Part shown: positions 29,201-40,000 of the stretch, piece by piece
Layout: each line of letters starts with the position of its first letter
Position numbering within the stretch: position 1 is the stretch's first letter
From: Lineus longissimus
Lineage: Eukaryota; Nemertea; Pilidiophora; Heteronemertea; Lineidae
Reading direction: 5' to 3'
NCBI RefSeq assembly: GCF_910592395.1
Contig: NC_088320.1
Coordinates: 2,790,001 to 2,854,000 of the forward strand
Length of the DNA: 64,000 bases
Translations under genes and position numbers: made by a program
The notes under the pieces: model-generated
What the model saw: only the letters and a program-made list of their open reading frames with translations
Told to the model about the DNA's origin: nothing
The model's database searches: none

Positions 29201-29690
29201 CTAAATCATGAACATAATCTATGATTTATTGACAAATATAATGGGCATGACTCCAGTCTTAATTCCCATACAAACTAATTAACCCATTATATTGTAACAT
29301 GTTTCTAAATTAAAGTGTTATGTATTAGTTGATTTTTGAATAAACATTCAATTGTCCTTAAAACACAGAAGCAACAAAGTGGCTGAGCATATAATATCTC
29401 ACTAAGCAGCAAAATACTTCGGTGTTTTGAAAAGTGGGCATTATTTTCTGCAGCGGGCTACTATGTTTTCTCCCAGCGCCTGAGCAAGTAGGCCTAAAAA
29501 ATAATGTCAAAAAGAAAAAAATTTTGTCAAAGGAAAATTTACCATTTCAGTATATTATATCACTGTTTGTCTAAATTTGTCAATAACTGAAGCATGAGAG
29601 ACGGCACTCCTTGGCTGGTGGTACACCCGTCGTCTGTGAATTGTCGAAGCTCTCCGTTGTCTTGAATCCCGTATCACTAGGTGTGCTCAT
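20067..29690 (-). CDS. MEINOX-TALE homeobox transcription factor with giant low-complexity N-terminal region
   Basis: This is a predicted nuclear DNA-binding protein. Minus-strand coding exons with consistent phase: 27308-27254, 26255-21284, 21028-20910, 20575-20441 and 20273-20067. A tentative first exon is 29690-29608, giving about 1,856 aa. The 4,972-base exon encodes an acidic start, then about 1,500 residues rich in Gln, Ser, Asn, Pro and Gly, with SUMO-like motifs IKKEP (about 25372) and IKDEP (about 24630). Its 3' end encodes [18 protein letters not shown] (about 21480-21527), matching the MEIS/PKNOX MEINOX signature D-K-x5-HPLFPLL. The last two exons encode a TALE homeodomain: [28 protein letters not shown] (the three-residue loop extension) and [13 protein letters not shown]. 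Known MEIS/PKNOX proteins are about 400-500 aa. The second MEINOX half is diverged. TGIF-like or a lineage-specific TALE class remains possible. Confidence 0.8.
21284..26255 (-). CDS. Giant Gln/Ser/Pro/Asn-rich exon of the TALE gene
   Basis: One uninterrupted 4,972-base exon. The acceptor is catttacttacag before 26255 and the donor is ATAG then gtaagt after 21284. It enters in phase 0 and leaves one base over. The first 60 codons are acidic ([16 protein letters not shown]). After that come repeated Gln-Gly, Ser-Pro and Asn-Gln tracts, Ser-Pro sites and short charged patches such as [12 protein letters not shown] (about 23760). No zinc finger or other folded domain is recognised until the MEINOX-like end. 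The full open frame reads 26297-21258, but its two ends are intron. Confidence 0.88.
27254..27308 (-). CDS. Probable upstream coding exon of the TALE gene
   Basis: The donor (CCCAATATG then gtaagt) is strong and phase 0, matching the start of the giant exon. The frame includes [11 protein letters not shown], whose ATG at 27286 could itself be the start codon. A possible acceptor (ggatctag before 27308) would add SARTKLT. If this is the first coding exon, the protein loses only about 35 residues. Confidence 0.5.
27310..29600. other. Apparent intron of the TALE gene
   Basis: AT-rich and without coding signals. An imperfect inverted repeat (gtggggacttat near 29115 against ataagtcccac near 29144) is the only structure noticed. 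Confidence 0.4.
29608..29690 (-). CDS. Tentative first coding exon of the TALE gene
   Basis: Downstream of a strong acceptor (gttttttccag before 29709) an ATG at 29690 opens [20 protein letters not shown] and then TGVPPAK. A weak donor (AAGGA then gtgccg) leaves two bases, which fits the one-base entry of the 27308 exon and would join as Glu. Polar, unstructured composition is normal for the N-terminus of such proteins. The weak donor is the main doubt; this may instead be a 5' untranslated exon. Confidence 0.33.
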
Positions 29691-29709
29691 TCAGTTCTTC
29701 GAGATACAC

Positions 29710-31425
29710 CTGGAAAAAACGAAACAAGATGTAGAGGTCCCCAACACAATGGGCATGTGACATCCAAATCTGCAGTTATGTGTGGGTCAAAAGGATTAAT
29801 GAGCTATCACTGCACATTGCAGACACACCCAGGATACTTGGGATGGAACACCAGTTTGACATTTTTATGTAACACACTGTAGAAAATAGTGTACAATGTA
29901 CATACATGTAGGCCTACACACAAAACTTCTGTCAAAACAAATTTCTCTCTCTAACTTTACTTATTTATCTCCATAAGTAGCTTAGCCTGTGCCGGTACAT
30001 GCATTTTCCGTTTACGACACACCAGTAAAGGAATTTCGAGAATCTGACCGACATACCGGCGCATTTTGTAGTAAATCGGGAGAAGCACTTTATTGTCTAT
30101 AAATAGCTTGGGGAACACCATCATGACGCTCTGACCATGATGACATCATCAATGGAATTCCGAATGGTAAAATTAGATAAAGACACGTGTTTTTATTGAC
30201 ATTGACTTTGTTGAGTATTCAGCATTTTGGATCTACCCGGTGTAACAGTAGATCGTAGTCCGACGTGAGAAATAAAGCATGTGATTCCTATGATTTCATC
30301 TCCGATTATTCTCGACTCTGTTGCCCTGCCATACGCTACCCGCTTTACGAAACAGACTTAGAGAGGAAAAATGCGTGAAATTGAGACACATTTTTCCTGA
30401 GAGTTCCCCCAAAGCACATGATAATAATAAATAAATGGGTTTTTGATAACAAAAATTTACTCGTCTTTCCATTTCCGGTGATGATATACAAAACAAACAT
30501 GACCTTTCAATAAATGAGCATTTGCCCCCTGCCCTCCCCGCTAGGTACGCCCCTGTACAATGGTACATACTAACTCCCTCATGTTCAATTACTTATTCGC
30601 GAGCATGGGTAAGGGGGAGCCATGTCGTAGGCCCTGTTAGCAAAGAGGATGACTCAATATCCCATGCACCCGGTCGTGCTTCAAGAGTTAAAGAGAGACG
30701 CCTCCGTAACATGAACCACCAGACTAGCCTAATATCGATCTATCAGTAAGAGCTCAGCTTCCCCATGTTTCCGTTTCCATCAGTAAAGACGAGGCAAGTG
30801 CACACGCGCTATATGCTTGACGACGGCGCGCTTTCTATGGATTCAAAATGCATTTCATACAATACTTGTACTTTGCAAGGTGCATTGCTTTTTCCGTCTG
30901 AACTGTGTTTGACGTTCAGCAGCTGAATATCACATTGGATTCAAAAGCGAAAAGGTGAGCTGGTCTTTAATAATTTTCCATCCAATATATACATGAATAC
31001 ATGTACACGTACTAATACCTGAACTCCAGTTATTTTCCTCCTATATCATGCACATCAGGGACCACGTGAGAGCTCTACATGTAGTATTTTAACACCTAAA
31101 GTTCCCCTGTTGCTCCATCAGCGTTAGTCGGCCACTAACGCTGGCGTTATATCATTCACGTCCTCGTAATTGCGAGTTGTCGGCAACCTACAGTTCGACT
31201 CTCGTCTAGTCTGGGATCCTGACCGCACTCTCGAGCATGGCATGCAATTTAACTGACCATTGGCGTCGCCTGACGTTAGAAATTCGAAACAGATATATTT
31301 GGACCAACATTAAATGTAGTGGGAACGAACAGCGTACCCCATTAAAGGGACCCATTTTGAAACCCAGATGAGAACGTAGGAAAACGCGTCAACTCATCGG
31401 TCTTGGAACATGTAGTGTACCGGTA
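29710..31425. other. Upstream flank of the TALE gene, non-coding
   Basis: No gene is recognised on either strand. A small perfect hairpin (agcgttagt, loop cggcc, actaacgct) sits at about 31122-31144. CpG-containing sequence around 30780-31250 could include a promoter, but no core element can be assigned. Confidence 0.35.
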
Positions 31426-31429
31426 AAAA

Positions 31430-32060
31430 GAAATGCAAGTCCTACGGACCTTGGTTCCTTAGGAAAGGTTGTCCTACCCGGACTTCCGTTCCTGGGCTTC
31501 GATTCCTATATAAAAGGTAGGACTCTGATTAATAGTGGACTTAGATTTCTTTTACAGCAGAGACAGAAATTAAAGTCCCCGTATCCAATGTCCGTACCCA
31601 TTTGAATTGCATATACAATAGAATGTACTATGGCATATAATAGAACATGCGTTAAAATATCTGAGGTTTTGGGTTATCGGCCAGCTAATCACTCGTAGTG
31701 TAGAGGTCATGGTCCCTGCCTAGTAAGTCAGAACTACAGGTTCGAGGCCTCCTCGGTCTGCTCTTTTTCTTTTTTTTCTTTGTCACCTCTTGCATAATCG
31801 ATTACAAACATTCGACGGATTCATCAATAAACATGATAAAGGAATGGGTCGATCACATTCAAACCATGATCATCAGTCTAGCCTGCTTCGATTTCTAGGA
31901 AAGAAGGTCTTGGGTCTCAGATTCCTAGTTTTTCTAGTAATGGAAGTCCGCCTAGAACGCTGATTACTAGCTTTTGGACCTACATTCCTAAGGAGTCACG
32001 GTCCTAGGACGTTGGTTGCTAGTAACCAAAGTCCTAGGACTGCAGCTCCTAGTTGTCCAG
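31430..32060 (+). repeat. Degenerate short repeats around CCTAGGAC
   Basis: Variants of gtcctaggac, ttcctaggaa, gattcctag and gctcctagtt recur through two patches (31435-31520 and 31890-32055), often every 15-40 bases and sometimes as full palindromes. A TATA-like tcctatataaaagg lies at about 31503. The tRNA-like segment sits between the patches. The array is diverged and not coding. Confidence 0.55.
31689..31775 (+). pseudogene. tRNA-like segment resembling tRNA-Thr(AGT)
   Basis: An A-box (TAGTGTAGAGG at about 31696) and a perfect B-box (GGTTCGAGGCC) lie at normal tRNA spacing. Between them is ctgcctagtaagtcag, whose loop CTAGTAA is that of threonine tRNA with anticodon AGT. T-rich runs follow (cttttt, then eight T), suitable as a Pol III terminator. 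The anticodon, T and acceptor stems have several mismatches, so a working tRNA is unlikely. A tRNA pseudogene or tRNA-derived SINE fits better. Confidence 0.5.
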
Positions 32061-35000
32061 GACAAAAAAAATCCATAATTTTTTGTCTTCCACTTGGTCT
32101 ATAGGATGCCCGGGTGAGATGTTCTCAGGTAAGATGTCGACAAAAAAGAATAGTTAAAAAGCATGATATGCAGATGGCAAAACTGGGTTCCCTGACATTT
32201 GGCTCCAAAAGCGTCCATGAAGAGACCTTTCTCAAAAAAATCGTGTTGAAAAGGTCGAAGTGAAACATATTTGGTCACGATTTAAAGGAATGTGCCTCTG
32301 TAGAATCAGCCGAGGCTGAGGCCGGCAAGGAATTGATATTTGGTCAATGACAGTCTACCGACACAAACAAAACTTTGCATTCATGACTCGTGACTTTGTA
32401 AATTTACAATAAATGGCGCGGCAAATAGCGCAGATTGCATCGAGGACACGCGCCTTCTAGTGTACTTGCTGTCTAAGTCATCCTGGTTGTTGCTGGTCTA
32501 TGATTGTGATATATAGCCCAACTCTGACGTGCCTGGATATATCTCCATTTCATGCATCATCTAATATGTCTACTTTGCACATTACTCATATATATATATT
32601 CGAGTCAATCTGCGGTGATTGTGAGACCTGAAAGTCGTCCTACACCTTGGCGGTTTGGCGATAACAGTGGTTCCGAAAACATAAACTGTACATGAAATCG
32701 ATAAAAAGCACATACGAAATAAGAACATGTGAAATTAACCACAAACTTGCGTAAAAATGACCTCTCTGTCGAAAGTAAAAACATCTTTCAAATACCAGCC
32801 GAGCAATGACATTTACCTCATTTTGGACAATAGAGCGAATGCTTTGGGTCAGTGCTTGCGAACAGCCAATTACGTGCCCATATTCTACCGTCAAATGCGT
32901 GGTTAGCTATTGCCCATACTCCGGCACAGTTACTGTATAGTGTGGTGAGGCGGTGAGGCTTAGAATGCCTGTTTTGAAGAATCGTGGCTATTGCCCTGTT
33001 GATGATGCCATCCGTTCTGAAACCAATTCCTTTTTGCACCTGCTCCACTTATACTAGGGACAGAGCAAGCATGAAATGCAGCGTATAACTGCTCGAAAGA
33101 CATGCGAGTCTTGTCATGAGGTATACACTTCAAATTTTCCTTATATCCAATGGACAGTTGGAAAAATTAATATCCAATGGATAGAGGGTGGTAGGGGTTG
33201 TCCCGACGCCCCCTTGTAAAAAAAGCCACATCCCTGTTCCGGTAGCGGATTTCGGCCATATCCCGAATTTCAAGAGATTGCTGGTTTTTCCGAAAACCTC
33301 CCATTCAGGTGTGAGGGTTTTTTTTACTGAATTCCTGTCTAATTATTGCTGTAATGGAAATTTCTTTATCTCCGATGGTCGGGAGTCAATGAGCTAAATT
33401 AAGTTTCAAAGATTTCTGCGAAGACTTCAATCTTCTCAAGATTCGGTCTGTAGTGACTTGATGGTCGCTCCTTTGACAGTTCGATCACAAACGACTCATC
33501 GATTCACCAGCCGATGACAGGGTCGTCTCCGGGCAAATGATTTTCGAGTGATTTATTACCTAGTATCGACCAGGACACGTCAAATAGATCTAATTATGAT
33601 GCCAAGAGCATGACAATTTTGATTAAGTCGGAGGGGGATTTTTCACCAAAAGAGCACTAAGATGACCTTTCCCCGCTCTGCTTCCCGCTGTTTTGTTCAC
33701 CTCAAAACGTTGTGAGGTAAGGTTTCCAATTAATGCGATTTTGCTCGAGTCGCAGAGAGGATGCGACATGGTGAAACAAAGCATGAAGCGAAAAGCTTGT
33801 TGGTTCGGTTTGGGCAGTGAAGCATAAGATATCAAAGCTATGATGCACGCCTTCTCGCAATCGCACTCAGTGGAAACCTTTTGAAGACTTCCGCGACACT
33901 ATCTCACAGCACAGTCATTCCCCTCTGTCGGTTTCCACTGCATGCGAATGCGACAACGGACTCATTACGGCCTTGTTTATATTTTACGCCAACTGTACGT
34001 GTGCCTTTGAGATTAAAGCAAAAATATCGGTCAATATGGGTGCGCGCTTGCCAGAGCAGAGGTGTGGTGCTATAATGCTATAATGATTTATTTCAGTTTT
34101 ATTTCAGGACGTTAATTTTATTACAGTCCGCTATAAGCCTTACATCTGTAACTCAGTTCATTTCTCATTTTTATGGCCACTTTCCGTATAGTTACATCTC
34201 TCACGCCACAATAAGTATATTTATACCTCATCCGTCTCCCGCCTAACTCAAAATCAATTCCATTTCCAGTTTATGGTGAGTCGAAGTAGGCGGTAGAGTG
34301 ATTGGAGGGGATTCTACAGCATCAATATGTGAGAGCCGAATCGATCCGGGGGCAGTGCTACCATTGCCAGGCGTCAAAACGTGGCTGATTCTGGAAGTTT
34401 TTCGGGCAGAGATCGGATTCACCGCGCGGTAGTTCATTTGGTATTTGGTCCCGCCAATGCTACAGACAACGGGCTGAGCGTATATCATCCTGTGATTCAT
34501 TCGGAATTCAAAATAACGCTTGGACTGTCGGTAGCAGTCACGGAATGAATTTGAAAACGAACGGGAGATCAAGATTGGTTAGTTGAAATCGAAGTCTCGG
34601 AGAAAAGTTTTCCAGCTCATTACACAAAAAGTGGATACTGTTCCTCGAATTTTCTCATAATTTTCTTCAGACACGAACATATTTCAGATTTCAACATTTT
34701 GGTCTCGCACTCGGTTTTGTTTTACAACAATTTCATTCGTAGATTATACCATGGATAATCACTGATTTACACTGAGAAAAAACACACTTCGTTTAATTCT
34801 GTCAAGCTAATAGTTGAGTTCTTGACCAATAAAATTATCAAATCCTGGTTTTCTTATCGGGGATTTGACTGAAACAGTATTGGTTTGGTCATCAAAAATT
34901 GCTTCGATTGAATTCGAAATTTACAGGTTTGTCGAAGTTGGCTGGAAAAAAAATCGACGATTTTCAACTAATCAGAAACAGACGAATACATAACTGCCGC

Positions 35001-36280
35001 CAATTACAAAATGGCCTCCAACCAAATTCATAATTGGGCTAAATGCATTTATTGGGAATAGATTTGTTGATTAAAATTGGAAAATTTAGATCAGATATTG
35101 GATATTCCTCATTATGGATTCGCTGGGTTGATTTTGTGCATTGTCATTGGATGGATTGTCGTATCATTCTAGAAGGATTATTCAGCTGATACGAATTTGA
35201 AATACGAACTCTTGAGAAAATGAATTCGGAACGAGTATTGTTCGGACATTTTTCGCTAAGTATTACTGAATTCGCGAGATTCTCTGGCAACATCAGTAAT
35301 AAAAATGTAACGGTTATACATGTACATTGTATATGTGTGTGCATTTTTTCTCTGGCGCTCTCTATCTTCTAACCGTATCTCTGGAGGAGCAGTCAAGGTA
35401 TAAGCGGACGCTTCTTTAATTTCTTAAGTTCTGCTGGCGCCTTGTATCTGCTGGATCCCAAGGCTGGCTGAATTGGAATTGTGACATATCGGTTTTTTTA
35501 CTGCTTCTTACGGTTCTCTTCTTTAAGACTTTATTAATGCGGAAACGAAAGGCTGCCAAAGCTTCTTTCATGTTGGGAAATGTAAAAACTTCCTCTATTA
35601 TTTTGGGAAAAGGGAGCCAATAACATCTGTTTTGAGCGTTTAAGCTAAATCTTCTGTTTTAGTTATTCTGGGCGTTCTTGGAAACTGCTGATCTTCTTAT
35701 AACTTGGAAGACGCTGTGAAAGAAGTGGTGCCTGGTAATAACTTGATAAAAGTGCAACTATTATTGGCTTAGACTGTAAACATAGGGAAATTTCGCCAGT
35801 TTGTAGAGCAGCTATCCAAGGAATCATCATAAACTCACCGCCACTGAGCATTGGTACGAAATGTAACTCTAGGTGCAAGATGTTTACGCTGGATTCGCAA
35901 CTAGACTCAACAATTGGCACAGGTTTTTTTATGTGATCGACGGCTTGTTTAGCTTCCTTGGAATGATATTTCGTATCCCTCTCAACAATCAGACAGCCAT
36001 CAACAATACAAACTAACCGTCGGATACAGGTGTCATCCATCAGTCAGAAAGTGAAAACGGACCTACTTTTCTTGGAACTATTGATATGATTCCTAACATA
36101 AACATGGAATCGAAACTGCTTGCTTTATTGATGCCCTTAAAAGGTACTTTTGATTATATATCCATATTAAAAAAATAAGTGTGTCATCGTCAGGTGAATG
36201 CCACATTGATGTTAATCGAGAAGTGATTCAAATGCCAGACGACCATCAGCAATACACTGTAGTATTACCACGCATGCGCG
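32061..36280. other. Non-coding, no supported gene
   Basis: I looked for exons on both strands and support none. A minus-strand frame at 34243-34572 has a tail-like composition (SNSFRDCYRQ, then Ser/Thr/Pro-rich) but is closed by a stop directly upstream with no acceptor. A short direct repeat, tatccaatgga, occurs at about 33146 and 33171. The rest is ordinary AT-rich DNA. Confidence 0.4.
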
Positions 36281-36281
36281 C

Positions 36282-36505
36282 AGAATCTGATCCGGAGACA
36301 CAAGTTCTAGCTCATGTGATTGGTGGAAATGGATTATTGATACTGACACGGTGCAGAATCTGATCATAATCCACGGAGAAACAAGCTGCAAATCTTCTGA
36401 TTGGAGTAGTAGTCTGTAATATAACGATTGGGCGCGAATTCTGATTGCAACGAACGGAGAAACTAATTAAAACCGATTTGATTGGAGGTGAAACTCAGTA
36501 AATGA
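36282..36505 (+). repeat. Degenerate tandem repeat of about 75 bp upstream of the membrane-protein gene
   Basis: The order agaatctgat, then ggagaaacaagct or ggagaaacta, then tgattgga recurs at about 36284, 36354 and 36436. Units are strongly diverged. The block ends about 200 bases before the start codon at 36721 and could overlap promoter sequence. Confidence 0.5.
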
Positions 36506-36720
36506 AGATTTCTCTGGTTGAACCTTTCTATTGCAAGAGCTCGTCTACATTCCATGAAATTGCTCAATTTTTCCCCAAAAGATAATGAAGTCATGTCATA
36601 TACTACGGATCACGTTGCGAGGTGTAGTTTTCTAGTTGATCTGTGATAGGCTTTGGGGAAGATGCGTCTTTTTATACCTAACTCGTGTCGGAGAGAAGTG
36701 ATCAGGAACTTTGGATAAAA

Positions 36721-37021
36721 ATGGCGGCCGTAACCCATGATGATGCCATTGAAGTCCTCTCAATTCACGAAAATAACAATCAAGCATTCTATGACTTGAC
36801 GCCCTCAGACTTCACGGACAGGTTCCGTGTGATAGGCGGAGACGGTGATGACATCATTGACCATGATAAGACTATGGTAATACCCAAGGTCAGGGAGGTC
36901 CAGTCGTTAAAACAGAAGAAAATTGCTCGAATTGTGATGGCTATTGCCATAATTATGCTGCTGACAAGTATCGTCCTTGTGGCGGCAACATTAACTATGT
37001 CCGACCATATTGACGACATGG
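36721..37021 (+). CDS. First coding exon of the membrane-protein gene
   Basis: This exon is the firmest part of the model: a strong start context, a clear transmembrane segment with positive-inside charges, and a consensus donor. A TATA-like tttttatacc lies about 50 bases upstream (36669-36678). The frame is open upstream without an earlier ATG in frame after 36685. Confidence 0.6.
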
Positions 37022-40000
37022 GTAAGTGTAACCTTTAAGTACTTGTTCATTTATGCCTTCATTAAGTAGTTTCGCAGATTAAGTGATCAGCACAAGGACC
37101 AAATCTGGCTGGGCATTTGTTCTGCATGTTTGTCGATATTAGTTCCATCAAAAGTGCACCAGATCACGAGATATCGACAGTGGACTAAATTTAACTTGTC
37201 TTAGATTTGTTGCACCATTTTGTCTCCAGGGAATGTGTCCATCATGTGACTTCTCACAATTATCGGATTGGTCATTGATTTGTGACGTCAATGGCACTTT
37301 TGACAGACTAGCAGATTAGATTTTGAAGAAAAATTACATCTGCCAGAGAAAATTAGACTTGTTAACCAGACCATCGGCAGATTGAATAGATCTGCGTAGT
37401 TGCCTTTTGTTGCAAATGCTAAATCACCAATATGACCCAAAATGCGGCGTATTCGGGCGACTGACTAAATCGAGGCTGGTGGTCATCGTGACAGAAAATC
37501 TTTCCTCTGTCTGAGTAGTCAGTTCACTCTTTCGTTACCAAGTTACAGTCCTGTGTTTTCGTCACAGTAGACTCTTTTTGTCACCAGTCAAAAGTTCTTC
37601 CGATAAACGCCAGTCAGCAACTCTGAGGTTTCGCTTTGTGTGAGTATTCAGTGTTGCTTTTTCTTACCAGTTAGCAACTCTGTCTATTCCTATGCTGTGT
37701 TGTGATGAGCCAGGAATTTCAGTTCGATGAAAGCCACGCCGGTTCATCCAGAAATACTATGACTTTCTCCCTCACAGCCTTAGGCAACAATCATTCTAAT
37801 TGTTTTGCCACTATCGCCATCAACACTGCCATTGCGCCGCAGGACACCAATAATATCGTATGTATAAATATCATGATTATTTCTGAGTAGACATGCTATC
37901 GATGAATTTCCGCCTCTGGCAGTCAGTTATTGTGAACAAGAGTATTAAGGGATGTTAAAGAATTCTTGGAATTCTTGGCGAACATTCTATGCTGTACGGT
38001 GGCTGGCAAAGGACATAACATAACTATTTTCATGAAAAAATTCAACTAGTCCTGAAACATCTCGATCGATGGACTAATTTTTATCGATCTATCGAGATAA
38101 TAAGTCTAGCAATCGAGATATTTCAGCAATGATTATTTCATGTTAAAAAATAATGTGATGTCCTTTCCCAGCCACCGTATAGCATTGAGACAAAATACTA
38201 AAACAGAGAACAATGTTTTGATAATGCTGTCAAGCCAATGATCTGATGTTGCCGTCTTTACGGAGCAAAACCTGGTCCAAACGTCTTTCTTTTAAAAGTT
38301 ATCATCATTGATTTACCATCACAAATTACAGACACTTCAAAGAACGCCACTCAGAGAACCGGAAACGAATCATACCGGTATCGCGATGTGAACATGAGTA
38401 TTATTATAGTCACACATAACTATGGTATCATTACCGTCTCGTTAGGCTAATGGGGGACGCAGGTGGAAACAAGTGACATTTATTGAAATAGATGAGAGCA
38501 ATGGCAGGTATCTCAACATCAGTGTATATATTGCTTGCTAATGATTTCCGCTTTATGTTATTATTTCAAAAGGTTGAGAGAAGTAGGCCTACTGATACCT
38601 GTCACGAAGAATAAAGCAAGTCATTTATTTGCGCTAACTGATATCTATACTTTCCTCCCGTTTCACCAATCTAATACCGGTTGAAAATACCATGAAATCG
38701 AAACATAGGCCAAGCCATAACTTGTCGTCATGACCATCGAAGAAATGTTAAAATCCTCTTCATCATCTTCTTTATGACTCGCCATGTTTCTGAGCCGTAG
38801 AGAACAGTAGGACTGACCTGACGGCTCAGTTGGATATCCTCAGCTTGGTGCGAGTAGTCCTACCACACCAGCAGTTGACGCGTTTTGACCCTTTCTGCCT
38901 AAAAGCTAGCGGTGTTACAAATCAATCAACGGCATATCGAGCTGAGGTAGATTGATGTGATGACACGCGGCTGTCGCCCGGCTTTGCACCATACATACAG
39001 CATCTATCATCCCGGCAGAAATCAGTCTATTGATCACAGCTCTATGGTACATTATCGTCTGCCAGAAAGACAGAGAGAGAATATCTAACGCAAGGCTGAT
39101 GCCTTGGTGACATTTAAGATCTCAATGTGGATAGAGACAGAACGGTCTCTCTGGTGGGTCTATTGTCTATTTTCGTCTGCCAGAAAGACGGAGAGTATTT
39201 GACACTAGGCTGTGATATCGATGACATTTAAGGTCTTAATGGGGATATAGATACATGTATTAAGGTCTCTCTGTTCATCCAGGTTCTATTTTTTATTATC
39301 GCCTACTGAAAAGACGGAGAGTACACTAGGCCGTGATATTGCTGACATTTAAGGTATCAAAGGAGATACAAAATGTTTAGACATCAGAGCGTCTCTGGTG
39401 ACCCTGGTTCATTGGTACATTATCGTCTGCCAGAAAGACGCAGGGAGATCATGAACGCCAGACTAATATTCATTCCGGTTACGTGTCGCAATAGATTCTT
39501 CAAAATCGTTAGTGGCAGGTGAAATTGAGGGCCGAAATGACTGAAAGGAGTGCCTCTGACCCCAAGGTTGCTTCTGACTCCTTTAAAAAATCTGTTGACA
39601 AAAGATTCTGGCGGATCTTTTGTGGTCCGTAACAGGTATATCAATTTCAATCACCATCGTGTAATAATAGGTTAGAATGTTGAGAAAGACATGTTGGGCA
39701 GAGACCTGTATTCATCCACGACCGGAAGTGTGGCACAGTCACATAGAGCTTATCAAAATGTCAAGTTGTGGTAAATACATGGCTGGGATGGACCAAAGTG
39801 GAATTAATTCTCAATCTGTGGTTGATTCTTAATCTACAGAGTCAGGCCATCACAGAAATATGCTTTTTGATAATATATTTAAGAAAATGTGGTCTCACTG
39901 GTCAGTTTAGAACTTGTACTTTGACAGGGCTATATCAATGCGCCAGTGACGTTTTGATGGATATGGTGTACGGAAATCTTTTTTTCTCAGGCAATCGGTA

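Noticed and set aside
34243-34572. 109-codon minus-strand frame with a receptor-tail-like SNSFRDCYRQ motif
   Set aside because: A stop lies directly upstream in frame, no acceptor is visible, and no transmembrane segments are found nearby.
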